From Distichodus sexfasciatus (taxonomy: Eukaryota > Chordata > Actinopteri > Characiformes > Distichodontidae), in NCBI GenBank assembly GCA_032718565.1, contig JAVGVS010000046.1, positions 248,001 through 312,000 of the forward strand: DNA of 64,000 nucleotides, written 5' to 3'. A model generated the notes under the pieces. It saw nothing but the letters and a program-made list of their open reading frames with translations, did no database searches and had not been told where the DNA came from. A program made the translations under genes and the position numbers. Shown here in pieces: positions 23,270-35,083 of this stretch. The first letter of the stretch is position 1; every line of letters begins with the position of its first letter.

Positions 23270-24375
23270 TAAAATATGTTACCTACATTGACTCACATCT
23301 AATGGAATATGTTACATTTGTATATTGTATTTATGTATATTTATTTAGAATATGTATTTTTTGCATGTGTATTTATAATTTGTAGATACATTAAAAGTAA
23401 GCCTCTCAATATTGTGTATGAAACACTTCTGTTACTTTTATTTTATCTTAACGCACCAAAACAGCACAAAATGGTAATGCAATATGTGACAAATAGCTTG
23501 TGTTGCAAATTGCACTCTTATACACACACTAAAAGCCCACCGTGTACATCATTAATACAAACAGTACCAAAGAAATAAACAGCAAAATATCCACATGCAT
23601 TCCCAACATTCCCAACCTCTCAACCGGTTTCCGCTGCAGGAGCTGCCTCCTAGGCACTCGCGCCCCAGTTGACCCTGTGGGGAGGGTAAACCGCACCACG
23701 CCAGCCTTGTTTCACCGAGGCAACGAGGCAGAAAAAGCAAGCGTTGCATCTGTCGAGGCGAGTTTCTCAAACCCTCACTCAGAGCATCGCCAATGGAAGT
23801 GACAGCCATGTCAGGCGCCTCATCACCCTGAACGCAGAGCAAATGTTTTCCCATTACCTCTCGACGTGAGTTTTGTCCCTCCTCGACATCAAACACGCCT
23901 CCAGGACCCCTCCTTTCTCTCCTTTGCATGGACAGGTCCAAACTAGAACCAAAAGCGATCAGATAAAAGGCCAGGAAGCTGCAGCACATTAAGTGGGTGG
24001 AAAGATTCTGACGTCTAAAACCTTTATCTGTTTCCCTATAACAAGCAAGGGTCACGTTTAAGCTGTGGCAAGCCGTCGGTTTTTAGTAGGAGGCCAAAGG
24101 AAATTGATTGGTCTGAGACAAATATAGATTAGCTGCTTTCTTTGAAGAGTTTTAGGTTCAGAGTCATGCTGTTAACCAAAAAGAGCTGCGTTTATCTTAA
24201 AAAGACAGGTTCTGTCAAACTTAACTAGTTTCAATCCCAATAGCAAATGTGTTGTATTTTTCTTGAAATGAATGGACAAGCGTTGCCGAAGACACTTTTA
24301 AATGGTAGCTTTACATGATACCTATGAAAACAGCAACGCTATAGCCAAACTACTGTTTTAATATAGTAGTTAACT
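23270..24375. other. Gene-free stretch; unproven 167-codon frame
   Basis: A 167-codon minus-strand open frame (23,552-24,055) lies in the least AT-rich part (23,600-24,000). It shows no known domain, is Cys- and Arg-rich in a composition-driven way, and ends in a low-complexity Leu/Phe/Cys tail. I see no promoter or splice context. Treat it as non-coding unless expression or conservation says otherwise. Confidence 0.35.
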
Positions 24376-24381
24376 TAAAGA

Positions 24382-24570
24382 TGGGGTCAAGACCACCGAG
24401 ACCAAGACACAACCAAGACCAGAGTGTGTTGAAACCGAGACAAGACCAAGACTCTGAAGGGCCGAGACCGAGACTCAATAAAATCCTGAGTCTTCTTTGT
24501 CCGAGTCCATGACAAGACCGTGTACAAATACGGCCGAGTCCGAGACATTCAAAAACTGGTCTCGAGATTG
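24382..24570. repeat. GAGACC/AAGACC-type interspersed repeat
   Basis: Repeated words 'gagaccaagac', 'aagaccaagactc', 'ccgagaccgagactc' and 'ccgagtccgagac' form a degenerate short-motif array. Similar strings are common in fish genomes as part of an interspersed repeat. No coding content. Confidence 0.6.
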
Positions 24571-24665
24571 GTTGAGTTTTACAGCACTAAGTTTACTACA
24601 CTACAAACTACAGTGATAAAGTAGCTAACTTCACTACCACTCATCTAACTCTTCACTATTAACGT

Positions 24666-25007
24666 CACGACCCAAGTCAGCATGACAGGAAGCAAGGTCA
24701 AGTTGCAAGCCTTTATTTGAAAAATGGAACATAAAATGGGCATGAGGGCCACAAACAGAACAAACAAATCAAACAATAAACCAATCAGGAACAGGTGCTG
24801 AACTAAACGCTAACCAACACAGGTGGGGTTACTAACGAAGACTGATTAACCAATGGGACACAATGGGAAGGCGGGGAAGGGACAAGACAGACAGGGCGCA
24901 CGAGACAAAACTGAAATATATCAAACAAATTAAATAGCGGCATCTGCTGGCCGCTCTGCAGACTTTGAGGTGGCACTGTCCAGCCAAAGTCCAGGGGGCT
25001 GTGACAG
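24666..25007 (-). mobile_element. Short LTR-like element
   Basis: Read on the minus strand it begins TGTCACAGCCCCC and ends '...gggtcgtgacg', with 'caaataaaggc' (polyadenylation-type signal) about 45 bases from its end, the same layout as the solo LTR at 14,671-15,641. No clear flanking duplication is visible, so the ends and the LTR call are tentative. Confidence 0.45.
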
Positions 25008-25109
25008 AAATGTTCTTGTTTTCGACGGAAACACACACGAAATTAGTCTGAATAAGAAATATAGCAAATGAGCAGGACATGCAGACATTGTTAGAAATAA
25101 TTATTTTAA

Positions 25110-25740
25110 TGGGAATAATGAATGTGTTCATCAAACTTTGCTTTCATCAAAAACCCACCCTTTGCAGCAACTACAGCCTGGCAGACCTTAGGCATTATAG
25201 CTGTCAATCTTTCAAGGTACTATGATGAGATTTCACCCCATGCTTCCTGGAGCATCACCCACAAGATGGACTGGCTAAATGAAGTCTTCTTCCTACCATA
25301 CAGTCAAGCTACAGCTCACTAGGGTTCAGAGCTGGAGACTGTGCTGGACACCCCATTACAGTCAGTATTCTGGTTGACCACTTATTCATTAACTTTGGTT
25401 GACACATTTTGGAGGAGTGTTTTGGGTCATTATCCTGTTGTAGGATAAAATTGGCCCCAATCAAGTGCTATTCACAGGGTGTGGCATGGCGCTGCAAAAT
25501 CTTGTGATAGATTTCCTTCCTCCAGGTCCCTTCCACTCTGTACAAATCTCACATTTTACCACCTCCAAAGCATCTCCAAACCATCCATCTTGTGGGAGAT
25601 GCTCCCGGAAGCGTAGCGTGAAATCTCATCAGATTAAGTTGACATGCGGGCACGAAAGCCTCTCAGATGCCATTTCTGCCAAATCAACACCAATCAGAAA
25701 CACCTCCTAGTTGAAAATGCCTGTCTTTGTAAAGAGTTTT
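25110..25740 (-). mobile_element. Tc1-like transposase remnant
   Basis: The plus strand carries a diagnostic non-coding-strand reading of Tc1 transposase: 'accctttgcagcaactacag', 'gatttcaccccatgcttcct', 'gggtcattatcctgttgtag', 'gtacaaatctcacattt'. On the minus strand these give fragments around the second catalytic Asp and the C-terminus. Stops and frameshifts are frequent, and terminal repeats are not recognisable. Confidence 0.7.
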
Positions 25741-25984
25741 CTGTACAGGTGTAGTTTTTTTGCCGCGCTACATCACTATTTGTTTAAAACAACATTTTAA
25801 ATGTAGCTTTGCTGAAAACGTATTTCAGTTCGTAGTGTCATTACTTGTAGTTAGCTGCAATGACGAAGAAGACTCAGGACTGTTGAGCAACATTCTTCTC
25901 CCAAAGTTCCAGCGAATGCTCGTCTAAGTTTTCAGACGTTTTCGGATTGATATTAAAAGAAACGATGCTACATAGTGGGAAAAC

Positions 25985-26190
25985 ACGGTCCTGTCTCTGC
26001 ATTTCTGCAGAAATGTTTCTGCCATCAAATTCAAAACTCATTTTCCCTGAAAATGGTACATTTTCTCAGTTTTAAACATTTGATATGACTTCTATCTTGT
26101 ATTGTGAATAAATTATGTGTTTATAAGATTTGCAAATCCTCATTATGTTTTATGTACATTTTACACAGCATCCCAACTTTTGCTGTTTGA
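25985..26190 (+). mobile_element. Fish hAT-like element, 3' end
   Basis: The string 'tataagatttgcaaatcctc' followed by 'acattttacacagcatccca' and 'acttttgctgtttg' matches, from memory, the end of a very common teleost DNA element whose consensus ends '...cagcgtcccaacttttttgg'. The 5' limit is unknown. Confidence 0.45.
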
Positions 26191-26194
26191 TGCA

Positions 26195-27025
26195 TATTTT
26201 TAAGGGTTAATGTTGATCACGTCATGCATGGGAAATTTTCTCTTGGCTTAATTAACAGGCCAATTGCTCGTTCTCTGCTCGTGAAAATGACAGAAGACGG
26301 CCCGAAAATCACCCGGAGCAAACCACATTTTCAGCAACACTCTCTGCACTTTGCAATTTGATGAGGCTCACACGCCTTGGGAAACAGGAGGCCTTTTGTG
26401 ATTTACTAGACCTTGTTCCGTAATGACATTGCTAAATGTCTGAAATTTCATCATTCCAGTTTTTAATCTATTAAGTGATTAAAAACAACACCACGTAACT
26501 CGGGGCTACTTTGGATGCAAGTGAAACTAATCCATATGCAGTCACGGCCTAATAATATCGCGTACCCAGGAGTCACCACTAAATAACAGGATTGCTCAAT
26601 GCACAGCATGTCATTTAGCCTAATTAGAATTAAGGATTCTTGGAAGCGCAAAGTTATCACGAGAATGCAGGTTTGAAAAATATGCAGATTGCGTAGTTTC
26701 GTATTTTCATCACTGAAATGCTTTGTAGATCACGTCACTTTGTACCCATGTTGTGTTTTATCTGCTGGAGCATGTCAATCATGTCATAAGGAAATTCATG
26801 TTGGAATACTTAGGAATCTAATGTTGAAAGTATTTAAAGTATTTTGTTAGTAAGGTATGTAAGGCTAAGCAATACCTGACTTAAAGTTAAGTACTATTTT
26901 TTTGAGACTGTGCCACAAATCAGCATCATGTTGCAATGGAGTAATCAGAACATTCTTAATTGTGTTTCATAAATTCAAAGTTGAGGATTTTGTGACATCA
27001 GTTACCCAAAAGCTTCTAGTGTATT
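26195..27025. other. Non-repeat block, candidate regulatory DNA
   Basis: No repeat landmarks and no supported gene. The part 26,240-26,690 is compositionally even and holds several TAATTA/ATTA homeodomain-like words, such as 'gcctaattagaattaag'. It could be a conserved enhancer, but this is a guess from texture only. Confidence 0.3.
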
Positions 27026-27029
27026 TAAG

Positions 27030-27246
27030 TGAATGTGAGTGATTATTTATCATTGTGAACACAGCACAGGGTGCACCACAACAAAATGTGACCTCTGCAT
27101 TTGACCCATCAGTGTGCAACTTGGCAGCGCCAGCGGAGCAGTGCTTGGGAACGGTACCTAGCTTACGAGTACCTCAGTGGTACTTTTACCAGAACCGGTC
27201 ACCTGATTACAGGGCCACCTCCCTAACCGTTATGCTACCTACTGTG
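27030..27246 (-). repeat. SINE family A
   Basis: Minus-strand copy: tail 'gtgattatttatcattgtga', 'acctctgcatttgacccatc', 'gagtacctcagtggtacttt', head remnant 'taaccgttatgctacctact'. It forms an inverted pair with the copy at 27,398-27,615. Confidence 0.8.
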
Positions 27247-27397
27247 GCGATATTAGATCTGCAGTATAAATTTATAAAGGGAAATTAGTTGGCTTCAGAT
27301 ACATTTAGGGTGCAAAATGAAGCACATAATGTCTGTCGACAACAGAAATGTTTACTAGAGTAAAAAGTATGGATAACTTGTATTATAACTGTAGTCT

Positions 27398-27615
27398 TGG
27401 AGCAGTTGGTAGTGATCGGAAAGTCGGAAGGTCGCCCGTTCCAATCAATGGACCGGTAAAGGTACCACTGAGGTACTAATGAGCAAGGCATGGTCCTCAA
27501 GCACTACTCCCGAGGTGCTGCCCTTGTTAGCTGCCCCCTGCTAACGGATGGGTCAAATGCAGAGGTCGCATATGCTGTGCTGTGGTGTGTTCACAATGAC
27601 AATCACTCACTCAAG
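27398..27615 (+). repeat. SINE family A
   Basis: Plus-strand copy with head 'ggagcagttggtagtgatcg', 'ggtaccactgaggtactaat', 'ggatgggtcaaatgcagagg' and tail 'tgttcacaatgacaatcact'. Confidence 0.8.
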
Positions 27616-27617
27616 TA

Positions 27618-28480
27618 AGTAAAAGTGACTAAAATGAATAAATGTTCACTTCAAACACAGAATTTATGACCAAAACAGAGTAACGAAGTAATGAAAAATA
27701 GAATGAGAACATGACAGAGAAATTCCTAAATGACTGAACGTCTTTACGGCTTTTATATTTTACTGTGAATAAGATCAATCCAACAAGGTAATTTTTAGAA
27801 GGTTCTCATATATACGAATTCATAAAAAGTACATTTATTCCTGGCCATAAATTACAACCCTTCAAGTGCACTGTGTTTTGACCTCTTTATTATCATTAAA
27901 CTGCCAATAACTAGCTAATCATCACCATGAACCAGGTGATTATTGCACCATGAAATCATTACCTCTTTTTCTGTCTTCAGCAGAGGAATTGTACAGTAGT
28001 TGAGCTGTAGCTTTTAATGCAAGAAACAGATTTCTCTTGGAAAGAGATGCTCAGTAAATCTCAGGAAATCTGTGTAATACATTCAGTTTCCTCTCAGGGT
28101 GACTTCCTTTGTTTGCTTGCCATTGCACTGTTGGCATTTGGTATATAGATCAAATCTTTTTTAATTATTCATATTTTTTCTAACATCCTTTTAATTAGTA
28201 GGAGCCAGGTTGGCACAGTGGTGTGTGTTTGGTGTAACATTGAACAATTAGGGGAAGTTATGTAAAAGTTGGTTCACATGATAACATTTACACCTCAAGA
28301 GGGTAATTTTCCTCACTGCCATAAAACTTTGTAGGCAGGAAGCCTTTCTTCTAGTGCCAGCACCCAATATGTTTTTTTCTGGGTGTGAATTGCAAACCTG
28401 ACTGTGTTACAGTTACAAAGTTGAGACATTTTGTAATATATGCAGTAGCTGAGTTTTATCTCAGGAAAGACGTTGTGAGA
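27618..28480. other. Gene-free stretch
   Basis: AT-rich. A tiny SINE-B-like head remnant ('ggttggcacagtggtgtg') lies at about 28,208-28,225. Otherwise nothing is recognised. Confidence 0.35.
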
Positions 28481-28484
28481 CATG

Positions 28485-28640
28485 GAGGTGGTGGTCTAGT
28501 GGTTAGGACCAAGAGGTCATGGGTTTAAATCCTACCATCATTGGGTCACTTAGCAAGAGCCTTAATTGACCCTTATCGCTTACAATGCCAATTATCGGCC
28601 ACCTACAATGCATTCTTGAAATTCCTTTCCAGAAGTTTAA
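28485..28640 (+). repeat. tRNA-headed SINE, third family
   Basis: 'ggtggtggtctagtggttag' (A-box-like) and 'atgggtttaaatcctacc' (B-box-like) form a tRNA-like head, followed by 'gggtcacttagcaagagcct' and 'acccttatcgcttacaatgc'. This head and body resemble the elements at 41,806-42,005 and 49,800-49,975, not families A or B. Confidence 0.65.
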
Positions 28641-28688
28641 ATGTGACTCTAGCATCGAAAGTACCGCCTGTGTTTTCACCACTTTGAG

Positions 28689-30276
28689 ACCTATGTAAAT
28701 TAGGACATCCCATTAAATAATCAGCTCTTTATTAAGAAATGTTCACATATCAATGTCCAATCATGTTTTTATGTATTTCTGGGAAAGAAAGTGACTTAAT
28801 TACAATTAAACAAAAATTAACATTTTTTTTAGAAATCAAAAAAAAAAGATATGAACAAAAATGTGTATTTTAAATGGAGGAAAAAGTTAGGACACCCTAC
28901 CTCCTAATAACTAGTGTTGCCCCCTTTGGCTGATATAACTTCAGTGAGACGCCTTTTGTAGCCTTTTACCAGTCTCTGACATCGATCAGAAAAAGTTTGC
29001 CCCACTCCTCAACGCAGAATTCTTTCAGCTGTGAGATGTTTGAGGGGTTTCTTGCATGTACAGCCGTTTCAAGTTACCCCACAGCATCTCAATGGGATTA
29101 AGATCAGGGCTTTGACTTGGCCATTCCAGGACTCTCCACTTCTTAGTTTTTAGCCAGTCCTTGGTGGATTTGCTGGTATGCTTTGAGTCATTGTCATGTT
29201 GCAGTGTGCAGTTCCGCTTCAGCTTTAATTTTTTTACAGATGGTTTCACATGTTCTTCAAGCACCCTCTGATACACAGTAGAATTCACGATGGATTCTAT
29301 GATGGTGAGCTGGCCAGGTCGTGCTGCAGCAACTCATCCCCAAACCAAGATACTGCCACCTCCATGCTTCACAGTTGGTATGAGGTTCTTTTCTTGGAAG
29401 GCTGTATTTGGTTTACGCCAAACATGTCTTCTGTTCTGGTGTCCAAATAATTCAATTTTAGACTCATCCATCCAAAGAACATTATTCCAAAAGTCATGGT
29501 CTTTGTCTACATTTTCCCTGGCAAACTTCAGTCTGGCCTTAATGTTTGTCTTAGAGAGCAAAGGTTTCCTCCTTGCACACCTCCCAGTCAAACTTGTGTA
29601 GTCTCTTTCTGATAGTAGAGACATGCACTTTCACATCGACAGTAGCCAGAGCCTGCTGTAGTTCCCGTGATGACATTTTAGGATTTTTGATGACTTCTTT
29701 GAGCATCTTGCGGTCTGCTCTGGATGGCCAGACCTGGGCATGGTGGCAGTTGTCTTGAATGTCCTCCACTTGTAAACAATTTTCCAGATGGTGGAATGGC
29801 TGATGTCAAATTCTTTTGAGAGCTTTTTAAATCCCTTACCAGACTCATAAGCGGCCACAATCTTCTTTCTGAGGGCATGAGACAGCTCTTTAGATCTCAC
29901 CATGGCGCTCACTTCAACAGTCAGGAGCACACCAACCTAAATCTGAGGTTTAAATAGGGCAAGCCTCCTTTAAAATGCTGGGTAACGATGTACTGATCAT
30001 GTGCACCTGACGTGATACACCTGTGTGTGATTGCAACCATTTTAAGTGGGATAATATGTGGGGGTGTCCTAATTTATTCCTCACCAGAAATTGCATTCTT
30101 TTTAAACTACATTTCACAGAAAGTTTTAAAAACGTTTTTCTTATTTTTTAATTGTTTAGTTATATTATTGGGATCCCTCAGTATCATTAAAATTGATATT
30201 AAATATCCATATGTCCAAATATATTTTAAAATATACAGGCTTTCATAGGGTGTCTTAATTTTCTCACATGACTGTA
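28689..30276 (-). mobile_element. Tc1-like transposon, nearly complete, frameshifted
   Basis: The right end is 'ggtgtcttaattttctcaca' plus 'tgactgta'; the left end has a diverged inverted version ('tatgtaaattaggacatccc'). The minus-strand transposase starts at 29,903 (MVRSKELSHALRKK...), with helix-turn-helix DNA-binding repeats to about 29,640. The catalytic region is split over frames: 'LWMDESKIELFG' (first Asp, ~29,440), 'LQHDNDSKHTS' (second Asp, ~29,190) and 'SPDLNPIEMLWGNLKR' (Glu, ~29,090). The three landmarks fit a Tc1-type DD34E enzyme. At least two frameshifts (near 29,600-29,650 and 29,330) make it a pseudogene. It is the best preserved DNA transposon here. Confidence 0.88.
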
Positions 30277-30279
30277 GCT

Positions 30280-31105
30280 ATGTTCATATTCGCTCAAAAT
30301 TGACGAGGTGATTAGTGACAACTGTTTCTTTGATATGAGGAATATAGAGCTGATATTATTTTGACCTCCTGGGTGTTTAAGGATATTTTAGGTTAACATA
30401 TCTTTACCTTTCTTAACCTGTTTGCTTGATGTCAAATTTCTTGAAGTCTTAGTAGCACACATTCATTTCTAAATGACTTCCATTAGAATTTTAACTAAGT
30501 ACCGTATACATTTATTGTTGCCATTTCATCCTCCCACCGTCCCCCTCTTAAAGCACTCACCAGCCAGCCATATTCAGCTCAGGAAGGCTTGAGGCTTGAG
30601 GCTTTTTACTGTAATGAAGCGTCTGAGTTTTAATCTCTGGAAAGACACTGAGAGACGGCTAAGTAGAGGGCGAATGGAGACGTGTAGTGTGTTCTTTAGA
30701 GAGCCGTGACTCAGATGCGTCAGACCGCTCCGTATATATAATTCACTCTCTGTTTAGCCACCTCTCACCAGCACCACTGGGCTGCTTTTAGAGCCGCTCT
30801 CCATCTGAGCTACATCTCATCCCTCTCTTCATCGTCTCACACGTTCGTTCAACACCCAAATACCCATCTGAGACTTCACTCATCAGATGAAGATGGAGGG
30901 TTAGAGTTGTAATGCATTAACATGGACGGCTCGTTTTTTTCTGATAACTCGAGTGTGTATATGGAGTACCTGAAGCCCGTGCTGAAATAAATGCAGAGAT
31001 TCCTTACAAGGAAAATGACACCAGTAAAAGTCTGATTACAACTTGAGTAAAAGTACCTGATATCAACAGTACTTGTGTAAGTATTACAACAATGTTGCTG
31101 GTGTT
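30280..31105. other. Non-repeat stretch
   Basis: No gene found. The part 30,540-30,860 is less AT-rich and includes a TATA-like 'gtatatataattc' at about 30,731, but no coding exon follows on either strand that I can support. Confidence 0.3.
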
Positions 31106-31107
31106 AG

Positions 31108-31368
31108 GTAGTTAGCCAGTTAGGCCCAATCGTTAGGGCGCTGACCCCATGATCGAAAGGTCATTGGTTGGAATCCTGGACTGGAACAGGTACCACTGAG
31201 GTACTCATGAGCAAGGTACGGTCCCCAAACACTGCTCCCCGGGTACTGCCATGTCAGCTGCCCACTGCTCCTTCATGGATGGGTCAAATGCAGAGGTCAT
31301 ATTTCATTGTGGTGCACTGTGTGCTGTGCTGTGGTGTGTCTACAATGACTAATAATCACTCACTCACT
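31108..31368 (+). repeat. SINE family A
   Basis: Plus-strand copy: head 'agttaggcccaatcgttagg', B-box-like 'attggttggaatcc', 'ggtaccactgaggtactcat', 'ctgcccactgctccttcatg', 'gggtcaaatgcagaggtcat', tail 'tctacaatgactaataatc'. Confidence 0.85.
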
Positions 31369-31897
31369 TAGTAAACAAAAAATGCTTGACACTTGAATAT
31401 TTAAATTTGCTTTTTCATAAAACTGATCAATTCTAAAATTCTTCTTTTCACATTTATCTTCTCAACCTGTAATCTGTAACTACGATTATTTGTATTATAA
31501 ATCAAAGTTTATTTTCTTCCCATATTTTTAAAGCTATATTCATTGTTTAAATTGCACAGTCAAAAGAAAGCGGTTCAGGATATATTTCACTGTGTTGTAC
31601 CTGTATAACTGTGTCAAATGAGTCTTGAATCTTAAAAAGGAACATAAGTGAAAGTAACTTGAGAAAAGTACCATAGTACTTTTATATGTACCATAGTACT
31701 AGTATATGATATTAACAGTACTTTAACCAGAACATTCTTGATAAAGTTGTACAAACCGAAGGAGTACAATTTTCTGCTAAAGGTTGCATAGTAGACTGCA
31801 AGTAATCTTTCTTTCAATATCAGAAACAAATCCAACAAAATTCTAATAGCAAGCGTTAAATGTAACAACTGTTACTGCAGACATACAGTATATAGTA

Positions 31898-32035
31898 TTC
31901 ATTCATTCATTAATTCATTCATTATCTGAACTGCTTAATCTCAACTGGGGTTGCGGGGACTGGAGCCTATCCCAGGAACTTACGAGCGCAAGACGGGGAC
32001 CAACCCTGGGCAGGCGCCAACACCCCGCAGGGCAC
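31898..32035 (-). repeat. SINE family B, 3' part only
   Basis: Only the tail half is present: tandem 'cattcattcatt', 'atctgaactgcttaatctca', 'gggactggagcctatcccag' and 'gcaggcgccaacaccccgca'. The tRNA-like head is missing (5' truncation, typical of SINE/LINE insertion). Confidence 0.85.
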
Positions 32036-32039
32036 GACA

Positions 32040-33235
32040 TATACAGTAGTAAAATGTTTATGATGTTCAACTGCAGTCAAGTAGAGTAAAAAGTGTGCAA
32101 GGAGAAAATTAATCAAAATCAAAACTAAAAAAAAAAAATACTAATGTGCACTAACAAAGTACAACTAGTTCAGCACTATGCACTTCTTTCAACTGTATTA
32201 GACCAATGCATCACCTGGTCTATGTTTCACAAAAGATGGATTACGGTTCTGAGTGGTAAAGTCAAAGTCTGTATTTAGAAGCACTGTGCATCTAAACACC
32301 AGATGAATGAAAAGGGCAAAAGTAGTCAGATGAGAAGTGCAGCCGCAACCTCTAAAAGGTCGCTGTTTACAGAAATATTCTGTACGTAACCTTTGGTACG
32401 ATTCGGTCGTTGCTAACAATGAGAGCATAAAGAACCAAAGCTTTCAGTCAACCTTCTACTTAACCAGAACGGCAAAAGATCAACAAGCTGAAGTCAGACC
32501 CTCTGAGTGTGAGATAATCAGAAAAGCCATTCTTAGGTTAATGGACATGAAAGGCCTTAAGGCGGTCAGCTGTCAGTCCATTTAGAGAAGGGTTTATCTG
32601 CTCAATCCTCTCACCATCTTTTGCTCATCTCTAAAACCCAGGTAGACTGCATGATAAAGGGAATGAGTTATCGATGTCTCCAGGCTGCTGCTGTCTCTCT
32701 AAGCTCTAATACTCCAACCAAAGCCCACTATTCTCATACCTAGTGGGAATTTCCATTAGAATATCCGTATATTTTGTTCCTGAAATTGTTTGAAATAAAA
32801 CATTTTCTAGATTATATTTCCCCCAGCCGTTTCCTTCCCTTATACAACTCACTCTGTCCCCTGTCTGACACCCGAAGAGAATTTTATTCAGCTTTCACGC
32901 ACCAATACAGACCATTATTCTCACACAAGTACATTCCATATCTGTATAAAAAGTTACAAGTACAAGCCCCTCACTCTTTGGAGGCTTCAAGTTATGTAAC
33001 CAGATAATACATAGCAGGATGCCATATTTGGTTCAGCAACAAAGGAAGAGCTAAGAGCAACGCAGCAACGTTTTCTCTGTTCACCCACGTGGGAAATTTA
33101 AACTTAATTGAGTTTCGGCCGACAAACATGTGACCTTCCATAAGTCAGCATTTATGGAAGAGTGCACTAGGAGAAAGGAAAGTCACTGACTTTTAACATG
33201 ACATAGGTTTGACAAACAATATGGGTTGGTTTCTT
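32040..33235. other. Gene-free stretch
   Basis: No gene or recognisable repeat. Short open frames only. Confidence 0.35.
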
Positions 33236-33239
33236 GAAC

Positions 33240-33475
33240 ATGAGCATCTGGGCAGATTTTGACATTGTGCCATCTATAGGATCGGCAAGCTGAACTCATG
33301 TCGGGCAAAAAGTAAACCAGAACCCAAACAGATTACTCAAGGTTCGTACTAGAGGTTTTCACCCTGCATGGATATCTAGTCGAGTCACCTTTAAAAAATA
33401 AATGCCATATGATATGACGCCCCCTACTGACAGCTTCTTATTTATTGTATGAAACAGCATCTTGAACATAAATTA
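33240..33475 (+). repeat. Unclassified interspersed repeat, copy 1
   Basis: Two parts of this block recur nearby. 'gggcagattttgacattgtg' to 'aactcatgtcgggcaaa' is seen again at 34,309-34,372. 'gaacccaaacagattactca' through 'gacgccccctactgac' to 'tttattgtatgaaacagcat' is seen again at 35,084-35,235. Family unknown; no coding potential. Confidence 0.7.
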
Positions 33476-33639
33476 AGCCTAGTCTTAGATTAAGTTCAAA
33501 GGTTGGACTTGGAGCCTTATTCCAGTGAAAGTAACTCAATGCTTTATCATACCAAGAGATTTTATACTACTGCATGCTCCCAATTTTGTGAGAAAACTTT
33601 GAGGAAGGACCCTTCCTGTTTGAACATGACTGTGCACCA

Positions 33640-33930
33640 GGGTACAAAGCAAGGACCATCAAGACTGGTCTCACGATTTGATTCGATACAATATATCGAT
33701 GTATCACAAAGCATCACGTGAAGGTGTGTGCTCAAGTTGAAGGTCTTGGAATAATAATTATTTTGCAAGAATAATAAAAAAAAAACTACATAAAGTGACT
33801 CAAATATCCACACTTGAAAGAGTAACATTTGTAAGAGAGCATGAATCAGATAATCTCACGATTCAATTCCATTCTTGAGCTCACGATTAAATTCAAAATT
33901 CAAAGGATGAACGATTTACAATTCAACCCA
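33640..33930. repeat. Possible degenerate hAT-like sequence
   Basis: Phrases 'ctcacgatttgattcgatac', 'atatcgatgtatcacaa' and 'ctcacgattcaattccattc' resemble the termini-proximal parts of common fish hAT elements. No ends or target duplications can be fixed. Confidence 0.35.
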
Positions 33931-33964
33931 CGTATAAATTTGTTTCCAGATTGATGTTTTAAAG

Positions 33965-34200
33965 TGAAAGTGAGAGATTATTTGTCATGTAAACACAGCA
34001 CAGCACAGCACACAGTGCACCACCTCTGCATTTGACCAATCCGTGGAGGAGCAGTGGGCAGCTAACAAGGACAGCACTCGGGGAGCAGTGCTTAGGGAAG
34101 GTACCTTGCTTATGAGTACCTCAGTGGTAACTTTACCAGTCCTGGATTCAAACCTGCGACCTTCTGATCACGGGGCAAACACCCTACCGTTACGCCATCA
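33965..34200 (-). repeat. SINE family A
   Basis: Minus-strand copy: tail 'gagattatttgtcatgtaaa', 'cctctgcatttgaccaatcc', 'agcagtgggcagctaac', 'gagtacctcagtggtaac', head 'accctaccgttacgccatca'. Confidence 0.85.
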
Positions 34201-34304
34201 ACGTTTTCCATTTGACTGAAGCAGAAGAATCACATTGAATCAAATGTAGTTTACTAAATGTAATGCATATGTACTGCATTTCCTTCATGCTCACGCGAAG
34301 GAGG

Positions 34305-34375
34305 TCTATCCGGGCAGATTCTCACATTGCACCATCTACAGGATTGGCGAGCTGAACTCATGTCGGGCAAAGAGA
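34305..34375 (+). repeat. Unclassified repeat, fragment of copy at 33,240
   Basis: 'gggcagattctcacattgca' followed by 'gctgaactcatgtcgggcaa' matches the left part of the block at 33,240-33,475. Confidence 0.6.
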
Positions 34376-35083
34376 CAACTAGTGCCATTATGCGAGATGA
34401 AAAATAAGAACAGATTTTTTGGAATGCATGAATCGATTTTGAATTGACAGAGAATGAATCATGATTTGATTTTTTAAACACCCCTAATAATTTAATCCGT
34501 TTGAAAATTTTACACTTCCATTTAAATTTTGTCCTCAAGTGTACTTTTGGATACTTACAAATTAAAAAACTTTTTACTGTATATACATTTTCCCCTCAAG
34601 TAGATTTTTGCAGAATGTTTCCACATCTGACATGAACATACTAGCACTGAATTTTCTGTAACATATTTCAACACGTCTTGTCTCTGTGACTGGCAGAAAT
34701 TTTCCATAACCAGAAGTACACGAAGTGCTCACTTAAGTTGCTGGTGTGAGGGGAGCGTTTTAATGAGAACATTCCGCCTCCTTGATTTATTCAAATGTTG
34801 TTTGCACTTCACACTGCAAGTTAAAAGCATGCTGTATAATTAAAAGATAAAGAACCTCACTGGTCCATAAGAAAAATGTTAAGACCAAGTCTCAGGCTCC
34901 CAGCCCTAGGGAACAGAGGCGTTTAAATGCTGTGTCAAGCAGATATTTTTAAAAAGCTGCTGAAGTCAAACGGGACTTAGCAAAGGTTTTTTCCAATGTA
35001 TCATTTCACAGTAGAATGCATACTTTAACTATTAATACAGTAAAACACAAACCTTGTTTACCCTGTACACAGCCTAATAAGAA

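Noticed and set aside
23552..24055. 167-codon minus-strand open frame
   Set aside because: Cys/Arg/Gly-rich with no motif or homology I recognise; the local lower AT content makes long frames likelier by chance.
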